Made by a program: the position numbers and the translations under genes
The notes under the pieces: model-generated
What the model was told of the DNA's origin: nothing
Seen by the model: only the letters and a program-made list of their open reading frames with translations
The model's database searches: none
NCBI GenBank assembly: GCA_017421905.1
Contig: JAFOHH010000148.1
Span: forward strand, 1-5,390
Source: Clostridia bacterium
GTDB taxonomy: Bacteria > Bacillota > Clostridia > Christensenellales > Borkfalkiaceae
Reading direction: 5' to 3'
DNA: 5,390 nucleotides
In this document: positions 1 to 5,163 of the stretch, one piece after another
How the letters are laid out: the number at the start of each line of letters is the position of its first letter
Position numbering within the stretch: the stretch's first letter is position 1

Positions 1-156
1 AGTGGGCTTCGTTTGATTGATTATTTTTAGCAGCGCGCCAACGAATCCAAGAGTTCCTTGAATTGCTTTTCCGTTTTTATTAATAATGCGCGACGGCATA
101 CCGAAAAACATTTGAAAAAGCAAATTGCTCCCGTCAATAATAAGAAGTTTATCCAT
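1..156 (-). CDS. 5'-3' exonuclease, N-terminal fragment (cut by window edge)
   Basis: Reading the minus strand from the ATG at 156-154 gives 52 residues without a stop up to the window edge. The fragment opens with MDKLLIIDGSNLLFQMFFGM and continues with a GKAIQGTLGF stretch. This is the N-terminal PIN/resolvase-like fold of the 5'-3' exonuclease (FEN-type) family; D8 in the IIDGSN motif is the expected first metal-binding aspartate. Such enzymes remove 5' flaps or RNA primers using Mg2+. The FFGMPSRI wording fits the free-standing exonuclease better than the N-terminus of DNA polymerase I, but a polymerase I fusion cannot be excluded because the rest lies outside. A GGTGA ribosome binding site sits 7 bases before the ATG. 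The gene has its own promoter and is separated from the upstream tRNA by a terminator. Confidence 0.85.
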   Translation of the reverse strand, partial: MDKLLIIDGSNLLFQMFFGMPSRIINKNGKAIQGTLGFVGALLKIINQTKPT

Positions 157-234
157 AGTAAATCACCAAAAGGTTAATATATAATGATATTGCCGCTTTT
201 TAGAGTTGTTTTAAGGCTAGCTGTAGCGAAAATA

Positions 235-263
235 ATTATATCATAAAGGAGATAAAAAAGCAA
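235..263 (-). promoter_or_regulatory. Sigma-A promoter of the exonuclease gene
   Basis: On the minus strand there is a -35 TTGCTT (258-263), a 17-base spacer and a perfect -10 TATAAT (235-240). Transcription would start near 228, leaving a leader of about 70 bases before the ATG at 156. No other start signal is needed for the exonuclease, so it is probably transcribed separately from the tRNA. Confidence 0.7.
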
Positions 264-412
264 TAATCGAAAGTGGGTTAAAAAGGGCGTTTTGATTTTT
301 TAACGTAAAGTTGTTTTTTAATTAAGCAAAAGATTATAAGGTAAAAAAGATTAACTAAAAATAGTTTAATAAAACAGTTGGTTATACAAGGTGGTAAAAC
401 GGGATAAAAAAC
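264..412. other. AT-rich intergenic spacer, no gene seen
   Basis: This stretch lies between the tRNA terminator and the exonuclease promoter. It is very AT-rich and holds no convincing reading frame with a ribosome binding site. Two weak AT hairpins are present: GTTAAAAA (277-284) with TTTTTAAC (297-304), and AACTA/TAGTT around 355-366. The first lies just upstream of the -35 of the exonuclease promoter and could be a binding site or only base-composition noise. Confidence 0.4.
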
Positions 413-446
413 AAAAAAAGTCGTACCAAGTGATACGACTTTTTTT
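413..446 (-). terminator. Intrinsic terminator after tRNA-Pro
   Basis: Two bases after the tRNA CCA end, the minus strand reads A7, then AGTCGTATCA pairing with TGGTACGACT around a tiny loop (one G-U pair), then T7. The A and T tracts make the hairpin symmetrical, so it could also stop plus-strand transcription. Its position directly after the tRNA makes it the 3' end of a single-tRNA transcript. Confidence 0.88.
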
Positions 447-447
447 C

Positions 448-524
448 TGGTCGGAGTGACAAGAATCGAACTTGCGACCTCTTGAACCCCATTCAAGCGC
501 GCTACCAAACTGCGCTACACCCCG
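448..524 (-). tRNA. trnP: tRNA-Pro, anticodon GGG
   Basis: This 77-base tRNA folds fully on the minus strand. The acceptor arm CGGGGTG pairs with CACTCCG (one G-U), followed by discriminator A and an encoded CCA. The D arm is GCGC/GCGC around AGTTTGGTA. The anticodon arm is CTTGA/TCAAG around the 7-base loop ATGGGGT, giving anticodon GGG with G at position 37, as expected for proline tRNAs. The T arm is GCAAG/CTTGT with loop TTCGATT. It reads CCC (and by wobble CCU) proline codons. It is a monocistronic gene with its own promoter and terminator. Confidence 0.97.
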
Positions 525-569
525 ACAGTTTTATGCGAGGAAAAACAGCGTTTTCCCGATTGCCCACCT

Positions 570-598
570 ATAATAGCACACAAAAAGGAAAATGTCAA
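570..598 (-). promoter_or_regulatory. Sigma-A promoter of tRNA-Pro
   Basis: The minus strand carries a perfect -35 TTGACA (593-598), a 17-base spacer and a -10 TATTAT (570-575). Transcription would start near 563, about 40 bases before the mature tRNA 5' end at 524, leaving a short leader for RNase P to remove. Confidence 0.85.
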
Positions 599-789
599 AC
601 CGAAAACGGCTGTTTTTTAACCTTTCTGCGAAAAATTTTTGTTTTTTTCCCTTTTGCCGAAAATTTTAACCCTTTTTTCGGCTATCGCAAAAACCGTAGC
701 CTTCTTATGTCTCTAAAAATCCGTAACAGCGCATGCTTGCCCCTTTAAAGAAAATTTTGTCAACGCTATCAGTTTTTTTCCAAACAATA
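599..789. other. AT-rich divergent spacer between tRNA-Pro and glycerate kinase promoters
   Basis: No reading frame here has a ribosome binding site and plausible codon use. The stretch is rich in T and A runs. It has a weak imperfect hairpin, GGCTA (681-685) with TAGCC (698-702), plus a lone TTGTCAA (757-763) that is the inverse of the TTGACAA at the -35 of the next promoter. Neither is strong enough to call a site. Confidence 0.45.
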
Positions 790-818
790 TTGACAATCTT
801 TTGCGTTAGGCGTATAAT
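790..818 (+). promoter_or_regulatory. Perfect-consensus sigma-A promoter of glycerate kinase
   Basis: TTGACA (790-795), exactly 17 bases, then TATAAT (813-818). Transcription should begin near 825, about 70 bases before the ATG at 897. This strong promoter suggests high or constitutive expression unless a repressor intervenes. It also helps set the gene start: a TTG codon at 840 would have its ribosome binding site right at the transcript 5' end. Confidence 0.9.
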
Positions 819-856
819 GCAATTGGAGAAATTTGTAATTTGGGCTATAACCATTC

Positions 857-872
857 TTCCCCCTACGGGGAA
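857..872 (+). promoter_or_regulatory. Small hairpin in the glycerate kinase leader
   Basis: TTCCCC (857-862) and GGGGAA (867-872) form a 6-bp stem around the 4-base loop CTAC. It lies in the untranslated leader, 15 bases before the AAGGAG ribosome binding site. It may stabilise the mRNA 5' end. It has no T tract, so it is not a terminator, and it matches no riboswitch class that I recognise. Confidence 0.4.
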
Positions 873-896
873 AATGAGCCAACCGTTAAGGAGCGT

Positions 897-2072
897 ATGA
901 AACTGTTTACCGCCGTGGATTCTTTTAAGGGGAGTATTTCCTCTCAAAAAATCCGCACCGTTACCGAAAAAGCGATAAAAGCGCACGCCATGCAGGGCGC
1001 GGATCTTACGTGCGACTGCGTTAGCGTGGGCGACGGCGGCGAAGGCACGGCAGAGGCGTTTACCGAGGGGCTTTCCCGCAAAATAATCCGCGTGCCCGTA
1101 ACGGGCAAAACGGGGCGCAAAAAAACGGCAAAGTTATATGCCGTCGGCAATAAAATTTACTTGGATTGCTGCTCTGCGTGCGGCATTTCCGCCGAAAACC
1201 GCAAGGGCGATGCGCTTATTTCCTTTACCTCCTACGGGGTGGGAGAGCTGATTCTTGCCGCCATGAAAGAAGATGCCTGCGAAGAGGTTGTCGTGGGCCT
1301 TGGCGGTAGCGGCACGGTAGACGGCGGCGCAGGAATGCTTGCCGCGCTTGGCGCAACCTTTTACGACCGCATGGGGCGCGAGGTTGGATACCTCCCCAGC
1401 GAAATAGACCGCGTTTTTAGGGTGGACCTTTCCCCCGCGCGCGCCAAAATTACCAAAAAGCTAACCGTGCTTTGCGACACGCAAGCGCCCCTTATCGGCG
1501 AGGGTGGCGCGGTGGCTTTGTTTGCCGAGCAAAAGGGCGCAACCGCCGCAGGAAAACGCTATTTGGAGCGTACGCTTGGTATTTTTTCTGCCGCCGCGGA
1601 TAAAAACCTTTCCGAGCTTTTGGCAAATAACGGCGGCGTTACCGAGCCGAACAGCACCGCTTTTCTCCCTTGCGGAGGGGCGGCAGGCGGCCTTGGGTGG
1701 GCACTTGTTTACCTGCTTGGCGGAGAAAGAAAAAGCGGACTTTCCGCCCTGTTTGAAGAGCGTGGCTACGAAGAGCGTCTGCAAAACGCCGACGCCGTGC
1801 TTTGCGGAGAAGGGCTGTTAGACGGCACTTCCTTTACGGGGAAGGTAATAGGCAAAATTGCAGAGCTATGTGAAAAATACGGCAAACCGTTATACCTTAT
1901 TTGCGGCGACGCAGAGCCGTTTTTACCCCTGCCGGGCGTTGTTTCCGGCGTATACAAGCTAACCGATATTACCCCCGTAATTGCAGAGTGCATTTGCCGC
2001 GCGCAGGAGTTTTACGAAAACAGACTTTTAGCTTTGCTAAACGATATTGCACCCCTCCCTGCTAAAGAATAA
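897..2072 (+). CDS. Glycerate kinase, type 2 family (divergent)
   Basis: The 391-residue length is normal for the GarK/GlxK (Gly_kinase) family, cytoplasmic enzymes that phosphorylate D-glycerate with ATP to feed glycolysis. Family blocks appear in order: DSFKGS (8-13), VGDGGEG (44-50), GLGGSGTVDGGAGM (134-147), CDTQAP (193-198), GGAAGGLG (260-267) and GEGLLDGTSFTGK (304-316). Several usually constant residues differ: the family's usual SATNDGG is SGTVDGG, CDxTNP is CDTQAP, and GEGRID is GEGLLD. Fold and superfamily are secure, but substrate or activity could be altered. I chose the ATG at 897 because the protein then starts MKLFTAVDSFKGS as relatives do, with AAGGAG (888-893) just before it, though the 3-base gap is short. 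A 19-residue upstream extension from TTG at 840 is unlikely. No clear terminator follows, so some read-through into rubrerythrin is possible. Confidence 0.9.
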   Translation: MKLFTAVDSFKGSISSQKIRTVTEKAIKAHAMQGADLTCDCVSVGDGGEGTAEAFTEGLSRKIIRVPVTGKTGRKKTAKLYAVGNKIYLDCCSACGISAENRKGDALISFTSYGVGELILAAMKEDACEEVVVGLGGSGTVDGGAGMLAALGATFYDRMGREVGYLPSEIDRVFRVDLSPARAKITKKLTVLCDTQAPLIGEGGAVALFAEQKGATAAGKRYLERTLGIFSAAADKNLSELLANNGGVTEPNSTAFLPCGGAAGGLGWALVYLLGGERKSGLSALFEERGYEERLQNADAVLCGEGLLDGTSFTGKVIGKIAELCEKYGKPLYLICGDAEPFLPLPGVVSGVYKLTDITPVIAECICRAQEFYENRLLALLNDIAPLPAKE

Positions 2073-2128
2073 ACCCTTCTTTCACCCAAAATTTTCCTTT
2101 TGCCGCACGGCTTACCTGCAAAGCGGCG

Positions 2129-2134
2129 TATAAT
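2129..2134 (+). promoter_or_regulatory. Possible -10 box of the rubrerythrin gene
   Basis: A perfect TATAAT lies 80 bases before the rubrerythrin ATG, in the same GGCGTATAAT context as the -10 of the glycerate kinase promoter. No -35 close to consensus sits at 16-18 bases upstream, so an activator or read-through from the upstream gene may be needed. No PerR- or Fur-like inverted repeat was recognised nearby. Confidence 0.35.
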
Positions 2135-2168
2135 TTGCGACAAACGGGAAACCATTTAAACGGAAATT

Positions 2169-2183
2169 AGCGGCCATGCCGCT
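2169..2183 (+). promoter_or_regulatory. Perfect short inverted repeat in the rubrerythrin leader
   Basis: AGCGGC (2169-2174) and GCCGCT (2178-2183) form a GC-rich 6-bp stem with a 3-base loop in an otherwise AT-rich leader. It ends 16 bases before the AAGGAG ribosome binding site. No T tract follows on either strand, so it is not an ordinary terminator. It may be an mRNA stabiliser or an operator half-site pair. Confidence 0.35.
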
Positions 2184-2214
2184 TTCAAAAAAACATTTTA
2201 AGGAGAAAATTATT

Positions 2215-2757
2215 ATGGAAAAAAACAAGTTTTCCGGTACGAAAACGGAAAAAAACCTTTGGGAAGCCTTTGCAGGCGAATCGCAAGCGCGCAATCGCTA
2301 CAACTACTACGCTTCCATCGCTAAAAAGCAAGGCTACGAGCAAATTGCTAACTTTTTTGCCGTTACTGCGGACAACGAAAAAGAACACGCTAAGCTTTGG
2401 CTGAAAGCCCTTAACGAGCTTGGCACGACCGAGGAAAACCTTTTGCACGCCGCAGAGGGCGAAAACTACGAATGGACGGATATGTACGACCGTATGGCAA
2501 AGGAAGCCGAAGAAGAAGGCTTTACCGAGCTTGCCGCTCAATTTAGAGGGGTTGCTACGGTAGAAAAGGAACACGAACGTCGCTATCGCGCGCTTCTTGC
2601 CAACGTAAAAGAAGGCAAGGTGTTTGAAAAGGACGAGGAAACCGTTTGGGAATGCCGCAACTGCGGAAAAATTATCAAAGGAAAAGCCGCACCCGAGGTT
2701 TGCCCCGTTTGCAAGCACCCGAAGAGCTTTTTCGAAGTACGCGCGGAAAATTATTAA
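2215..2757 (+). CDS. rbr: Rubrerythrin
   Basis: This 180-residue cytoplasmic protein is a classical rubrerythrin, which reduces hydrogen peroxide to water in anaerobes using electrons from NAD(P)H-linked donors. An N-terminal four-helix ferritin-like domain carries the diiron ligands: E22 in [15 protein letters not shown]55 and H58 in DNEKEH, E83 and E86 in [10 protein letters not shown], and E117 and H120 in VEKEH. The C-terminal rubredoxin domain binds one iron by C147/C150 (CRNC) and C163/C166 (CPVC), followed by the usual HPKSFFEV ending. All key residues are present and the length is normal. The ATG at 2215 is preceded by AAGGAG (2200-2205) at 9 bases. A 13-residue upstream extension in frame is not conserved in the family. 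The gene ends at a strong terminator shared with the convergent lipoprotein gene. Confidence 0.97.
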   Translation: MEKNKFSGTKTEKNLWEAFAGESQARNRYNYYASIAKKQGYEQIANFFAVTADNEKEHAKLWLKALNELGTTEENLLHAAEGENYEWTDMYDRMAKEAEEEGFTELAAQFRGVATVEKEHERRYRALLANVKEGKVFEKDEETVWECRNCGKIIKGKAAPEVCPVCKHPKSFFEVRAENY

Positions 2758-2830
2758 TTTTCTCCTTGCCATTTCTTTCTGCGCAGTTAAATGCGAATTT
2801 TATTTTACACGACTTTTATTTTCACAATGG

Positions 2831-2860
2831 AAAACGCTCCCCGAAAAGGGAGCGTTTTTT
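2831..2860 (+). terminator. Strong intrinsic terminator after rubrerythrin, possibly bidirectional
   Basis: AACGCTCCC (2833-2841) pairs perfectly with GGGAGCGTT (2848-2856) around the 6-base loop CGAAAA, followed by a run of six T (2855-2860). On the minus strand the same hairpin is followed by only four T. It sits 73 bases beyond the stop of the convergent lipoprotein gene and may serve both units. Confidence 0.92.
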
Positions 2861-2892
2861 ATTTACGTTATAGCGCCGTAAAGCGTAACTTT

Positions 2893-2951
2893 GCGGCAGG
2901 GCTTACTCCTTCCACAAGGTGGGGCGGCAGGGCTTACTCCTTCCACAAGGT
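2893..2951. repeat. 28-bp direct repeat, period 31, over the lipoprotein stop codon
   Basis: Positions 2893-2920 and 2924-2951 are identical 28-base copies separated by three G. The right-hand copy contains the end of the lipoprotein reading frame (residues LWKE and its TAA at 2936-2934). The left-hand copy repeats that ending inside the 3' untranslated region. It looks like a tandem duplication by slippage. It leaves the protein unchanged because the first stop is kept. Confidence 0.93.
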
Positions 2952-3971
2952 AGGTTCGCCAAAATAGTTATAATTGTGATACCAACCCTTTTCCGCGTAT
3001 TGGGAGGTTCGATAGTATACGGTGGCGTTATCCAAGCCCGCGCTTTCATCTATTATAATTTCTGAAAACGACCATCCTCCCGCAACGTGAAAAACAGTCG
3101 TTAGAGAGTTACAATCTTTAAAGGCGTTTTTACGAATTATGATTACGGTGTTGGGCAGGTAAAGCTTTTGCAGACCAGTGCAGCCCTCGAACGCGCTTTC
3201 CCCTATAAAGCCAAGGCTATTCGCAGGGAAATACGCCGCGGTAAGGGACGTGCAGCCGTAAAACGCTTTCGTTCCGATTCCGGTATTTACTATTTCCCTT
3301 TGCCGATTGCAACCTTGCGTTTTTTCGGCTTCGGATTCTTCCTCATCTAAAACGGATTCGCGGTACTCCGTAAACACCTTTTTTAAGGAGGTGCAGCCTT
3401 CAAACGCGCTCGCACCGATGTCCTTTACCGAAGAAAGATCAATCTCCTCCAGCGCGGTGCAACCCTTAAAGGCTCTACTGCCAACCTTTTCGCAATTTGC
3501 CGTACCGCTAACCGTTTTTAGCAAAGAGCAGCCGTCAAAGGCGTTTGCGGCTATCGTTTTTAGCGCAGGCGTTCCGCTAACGGTTACGCTTTTAAGGGAG
3601 GCGCAATCGCGAAAAGCGTCTTCTTCAATGCGAATTAGGCTATCGGGCAAGGTAAGGCTCTCTAATGCCGTATTGCCCTGAAACACGCCGCAGGCAACGG
3701 CAATTACGGGCAGCCCTAAATAGGTAGAAGGGAGGGTTATTTCCTTATCTTCGCCGAGATAATCGACTAAAACAGCGGCCTCGCCTTGTATTTCGTAAGA
3801 AAAAGCACCCGCCGCCCCCGTAGGCTCTACCGAGGGCGTAACCGACGGCTCTTGCGACGGCGTAACCGACGGCGTTACGGAGGGGGTTGTGCCGCCGCCA
3901 CCGCAGGCGGAAAAGGCAAAGCAGGATAGCGCGGCAAGCATTACCGCCGTTAATATGGACAGTTTTTTCAT
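2934..3971 (-). CDS. BspA-type leucine-rich-repeat lipoprotein (downstream copy)
   Basis: The 345-residue protein starts at the ATG 3971-3969 behind AAAGGAG (3978-3984) at 6 bases. Its signal peptide is MKK, then a hydrophobic stretch, then FSAC, giving lipidation at C23 followed by GGGG. A proline/threonine linker of PSVTPS-like units (residues 30-50) leads to LRR_5 (BspA/TpLRR) repeats. Eight AF-type cores are seen: GVFQGN 95, DAFRDC 118, NAFDGC 143, RAFKGC 166, SAFEGC 188, KAFYGC 235, SAFEGC 259 and NAFKDC 282. An acidic non-LRR insertion (201-231) interrupts repeats five and six. The C-terminus has a GW-(Y/F)-x-x-Y...G-x-PTL motif shared with the paralog next door. It is probably anchored on the outer face of the membrane; BspA-like proteins often mediate adhesion or binding, but the ligand here is unknown. 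No clear promoter lies in the 112-base gap, so co-transcription with the upstream paralog is likely. Confidence 0.9.
   Translation of the reverse strand: MKKLSILTAVMLAALSCFAFSACGGGGTTPSVTPSVTPSQEPSVTPSVEPTGAAGAFSYEIQGEAAVLVDYLGEDKEITLPSTYLGLPVIAVACGVFQGNTALESLTLPDSLIRIEEDAFRDCASLKSVTVSGTPALKTIAANAFDGCSLLKTVSGTANCEKVGSRAFKGCTALEEIDLSSVKDIGASAFEGCTSLKKVFTEYRESVLDEEESEAEKTQGCNRQREIVNTGIGTKAFYGCTSLTAAYFPANSLGFIGESAFEGCTGLQKLYLPNTVIIIRKNAFKDCNSLTTVFHVAGGWSFSEIIIDESAGLDNATVYYRTSQYAEKGWYHNYNYFGEPTLWKE
3822..3884 (-). repeat. Coding PSVTPS linker repeat, length differs between paralogs
   Basis: Residues 30-50 of the downstream lipoprotein are short P-S-V-T/E-P units encoded by imperfect 12-base repeats. 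The paralog keeps only about eight residues (PSVTPSQE) at the same place. The tract is probably a flexible spacer that lifts the LRR domain from the membrane, and it is a natural site for slippage. Confidence 0.75.
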
Positions 3972-3984
3972 AAAATTCTCCTTT
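3867..3984 (-). repeat. 118-bp near-identical 5' module, copy in the downstream lipoprotein
   Basis: This block runs from the ribosome binding site through the signal peptide into the linker. It aligns without gaps to 4876-4993 with four mismatches (about 97% identity). The genes are much less alike beyond it. Confidence 0.9.
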
Positions 3985-4083
3985 GGGGCGTAGTCGTTTC
4001 CATAGGAAACCTCTCGCTTGCTATACGGTAAACAAGCAAAAGAAAACACCCTATTTATAACCCGTTTCTCGCTGAAAGGGAAA
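3972..4083 (-). promoter_or_regulatory. Intergenic leader between the two lipoproteins, with two hairpins
   Basis: On the minus strand, just after the upstream gene's TGA, CCCTTTC pairs with GAAACGGG (one bulge, 4061-4080). No good T run follows, so it is at best a weak terminator. Closer to the start codon, GTTTCC and GGAAAC (3996-4010) form a perfect 6-bp hairpin with a 3-base loop, 11 bases before AAAGGAG. A TATAAA (4054-4059) lacks a convincing -35. I see no firm promoter, and read-through from the upstream gene is the simplest reading. Confidence 0.5.
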
Positions 4084-4980
4084 TCAGTTGTTTTTTAAGG
4101 TCGGCTTGCCGTAATTATCGTAATCGTAAAACCAGCCGCCCTTAGAAATCGTTGCGTTGCCGAAATATTCTTCACCGAAATATTTATCCGTTGCGTTAAA
4201 AACACATTCCAGCGCGCTGCAGCCTTGAAATGCGCCCTGATAAATATCCGTTAAGGTTTCGGGCAAGTAAATTTTTTGCAGGGAACTACAACCCTGAAAA
4301 GCGCCCGCGCCGAAAAAAGTGATCCCTTCCCTGGGCAAGAAAACTTCTTGCAGCGAAACGCATCCGTAAAACGCCCTTGTGCCTACGCCAAGGACGAGGG
4401 GGGTTATCGGGTCTTTAGAGGGTCTTAGGGGAGGAACGCAACTGGAATACCCGTCTCCTCTCGGAGGCGAGGAATCGAGCTGCTTTGGCGGATAGTTGGA
4501 GAAAACCTTTTTTAAGGAGGTGCAACATTCAAACGCGCTTGTACCGATGTTTTTTACCGAGGAAAGATCGATTGTTTGCAGAGAAACGCAACCTCTAAAC
4601 GCGTTAGCACCGATTTCTTCGCACGCCGCCGTGCCGTTAATCGTTTTTAGAGCGCTGCAATCGCGAAAAGCGTCTTCGTCAATAAGGGTTACCGTTTCGG
4701 GCAGAGTAATACTCTCTAATGTCGTGTTATTTTGAAACGCGCCGCAATATATGGCAGTTATGGGCAAGCCCATATACGTTTCGGGCAGGGTAATTTGCGG
4801 TTCGTTGCCCACGTAATCTACAACAATGCAGCCCTCGCCTTCTATTTCGTAAGTGAGAGAGCCCGTAATTTCCTGCGACGGCGTTACGGAGGGGGTTGTA
4901 CCGCCGCCACCGCAGGCGGAAAAGGCAAAGCAGGATAGCGCGGCAAGCATTGCCGCCGCTAATATAGACAGTTTTTTCAT
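4084..4980 (-). CDS. BspA-type leucine-rich-repeat lipoprotein (upstream copy)
   Basis: The 298-residue paralog of the neighbouring gene starts at the ATG 4980-4978 behind AAAGGAG (4987-4993) at 6 bases. The signal peptide again ends in FSAC with lipidation at C23, followed by GGGG and a short PSVTPSQE linker. Seven LRR_5 cores are visible: GAFQNN 80, DAFRDC 103, NAFRGC 126, SAFECC 148, RAFYGC 202, GAFQGC 226 and GAFQGC 249. The unit matching residues 124-148 of the neighbour is absent. A proline-rich insertion (161-198, including DSSPPRGDGYSS) sits where the neighbour has an unrelated acidic one. The C-terminus shares the GGWFYDY...GKPTL motif. It is probably a surface lipoprotein; adhesion or ligand binding is inferred from the BspA family only. 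An in-frame extension to an ATG at 5142 is rejected because it would run into the promoter. Confidence 0.9.
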   Translation of the reverse strand: MKKLSILAAAMLAALSCFAFSACGGGGTTPSVTPSQEITGSLTYEIEGEGCIVVDYVGNEPQITLPETYMGLPITAIYCGAFQNNTTLESITLPETVTLIDEDAFRDCSALKTINGTAACEEIGANAFRGCVSLQTIDLSSVKNIGTSAFECCTSLKKVFSNYPPKQLDSSPPRGDGYSSCVPPLRPSKDPITPLVLGVGTRAFYGCVSLQEVFLPREGITFFGAGAFQGCSSLQKIYLPETLTDIYQGAFQGCSALECVFNATDKYFGEEYFGNATISKGGWFYDYDNYGKPTLKNN

Positions 4981-4993
4981 AAAATTCTCCTTT
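4876..4993 (-). repeat. 118-bp near-identical 5' module, copy in the upstream lipoprotein
   Basis: This is the partner of 3867-3984, at a constant offset of 1009 bases. It covers the ribosome binding site, lipoprotein signal peptide and start of the linker. Three of the four differences lie in the signal-peptide region and change few residues (T8/A8 and V10/A10). Confidence 0.9.
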
Positions 4994-4996
4994 TTT

Positions 4997-5074
4997 TGCG
5001 TATTTTTTGAAACGGAAAAACCCAACGTCCGTTTCTGCGTATTTTTTGAAACGGGCATACCCTTCGCCCATTTC
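4997..5074 (-). repeat. Tandem 39-bp repeat (two imperfect copies) in the lipoprotein leader
   Basis: Units 4997-5035 and 5036-5074 share an identical 19-base block (4997-5015 and 5036-5054), a variable middle, and the same TTTCTGCG junction. The repeat lies wholly in the expected 5' untranslated leader. Its length is a multiple of three and the frames stay open, but no leader peptide with a good start site is convincing. Confidence 0.85.
5009..5054 (-). promoter_or_regulatory. Three-arm alternative hairpin region before the lipoprotein ribosome binding site
   Basis: In transcript order the arms are CCGTTTC (5054-5048), GAAACGG (5035-5029) and CCGTTTC (5015-5009). The middle arm can pair with either outer arm over 7 bp, with loops of 12 or 13 bases, so the two hairpins exclude each other. 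The last arm ends 18 bases before the GGAG of the lipoprotein. The arrangement arises from the 39-bp duplication. A regulatory role is inference. Confidence 0.5.
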
Positions 5075-5112
5075 TGCGCCCTCGCGCACGTATGAAAACT
5101 TCTTGTTATATT

Positions 5113-5142
5113 ATTATTACATATTTTTGCAGGATTTGTCAA
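5113..5142 (-). promoter_or_regulatory. Sigma-A promoter of the lipoprotein pair
   Basis: A perfect -35 TTGACA (5137-5142) on the minus strand is followed at 17 bases by TAATAA (5114-5119), or at 18 bases by AATAAT (5113-5118) preceded by TG, an extended -10 arrangement. Transcription would start near 5105, giving a leader of about 125 bases that includes the 39-bp repeats. Confidence 0.78.
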
Positions 5143-5163
5143 TACGTTATTTCTTATACGTTC

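Noticed and set aside
278..508. 76-codon minus-strand frame across the tRNA, its terminator and the spacer.
   Set aside because: It runs through a tRNA gene and terminator and has no family resemblance.
757..763. TTGTCAA, a minus-strand TTGACA, as a second tRNA-side promoter.
   Set aside because: No -10-like sequence lies 16-18 bases downstream on the minus strand.
840..896. 19-residue N-terminal extension of glycerate kinase from a TTG start with GGAGA 9 bases upstream.
   Set aside because: The family starts at MK-(x)-DSFKGS, the transcript probably begins at about 825 inside that GGAGA, and an ATG with AAGGAG exists at 897.
2185..2772. 195-codon open frame antisense to rubrerythrin.
   Set aside because: Shadow of a real gene with strong codon bias; its translation is low-complexity (F, V, A, K rich), resembles no known family, and has no ribosome binding site.
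3972..4049. 26-residue N-terminal extension of the downstream lipoprotein.
   Set aside because: It would bury the signal peptide; the ATG at 3971 has an ideal AAAGGAG and matches the paralog.
3385..4520. Perfect Shine-Dalgarno-like AAGGAGG on the plus strand at 3385-3391 and 4514-4520.
   Set aside because: Both are the reverse complement of codons for the conserved CTSLKK repeat; no sensible plus-strand gene follows.
2893..5074. Direct repeats as a CRISPR array.
   Set aside because: Only two copies at each place, spacers of 3 or 20 bases, and the repeats differ between loci; they are local tandem duplications.
4981..5142. 54-residue N-terminal extension of the upstream lipoprotein.
   Set aside because: The extension would begin inside the -35 box of the promoter, and the lipoprotein signal peptide must be N-terminal.
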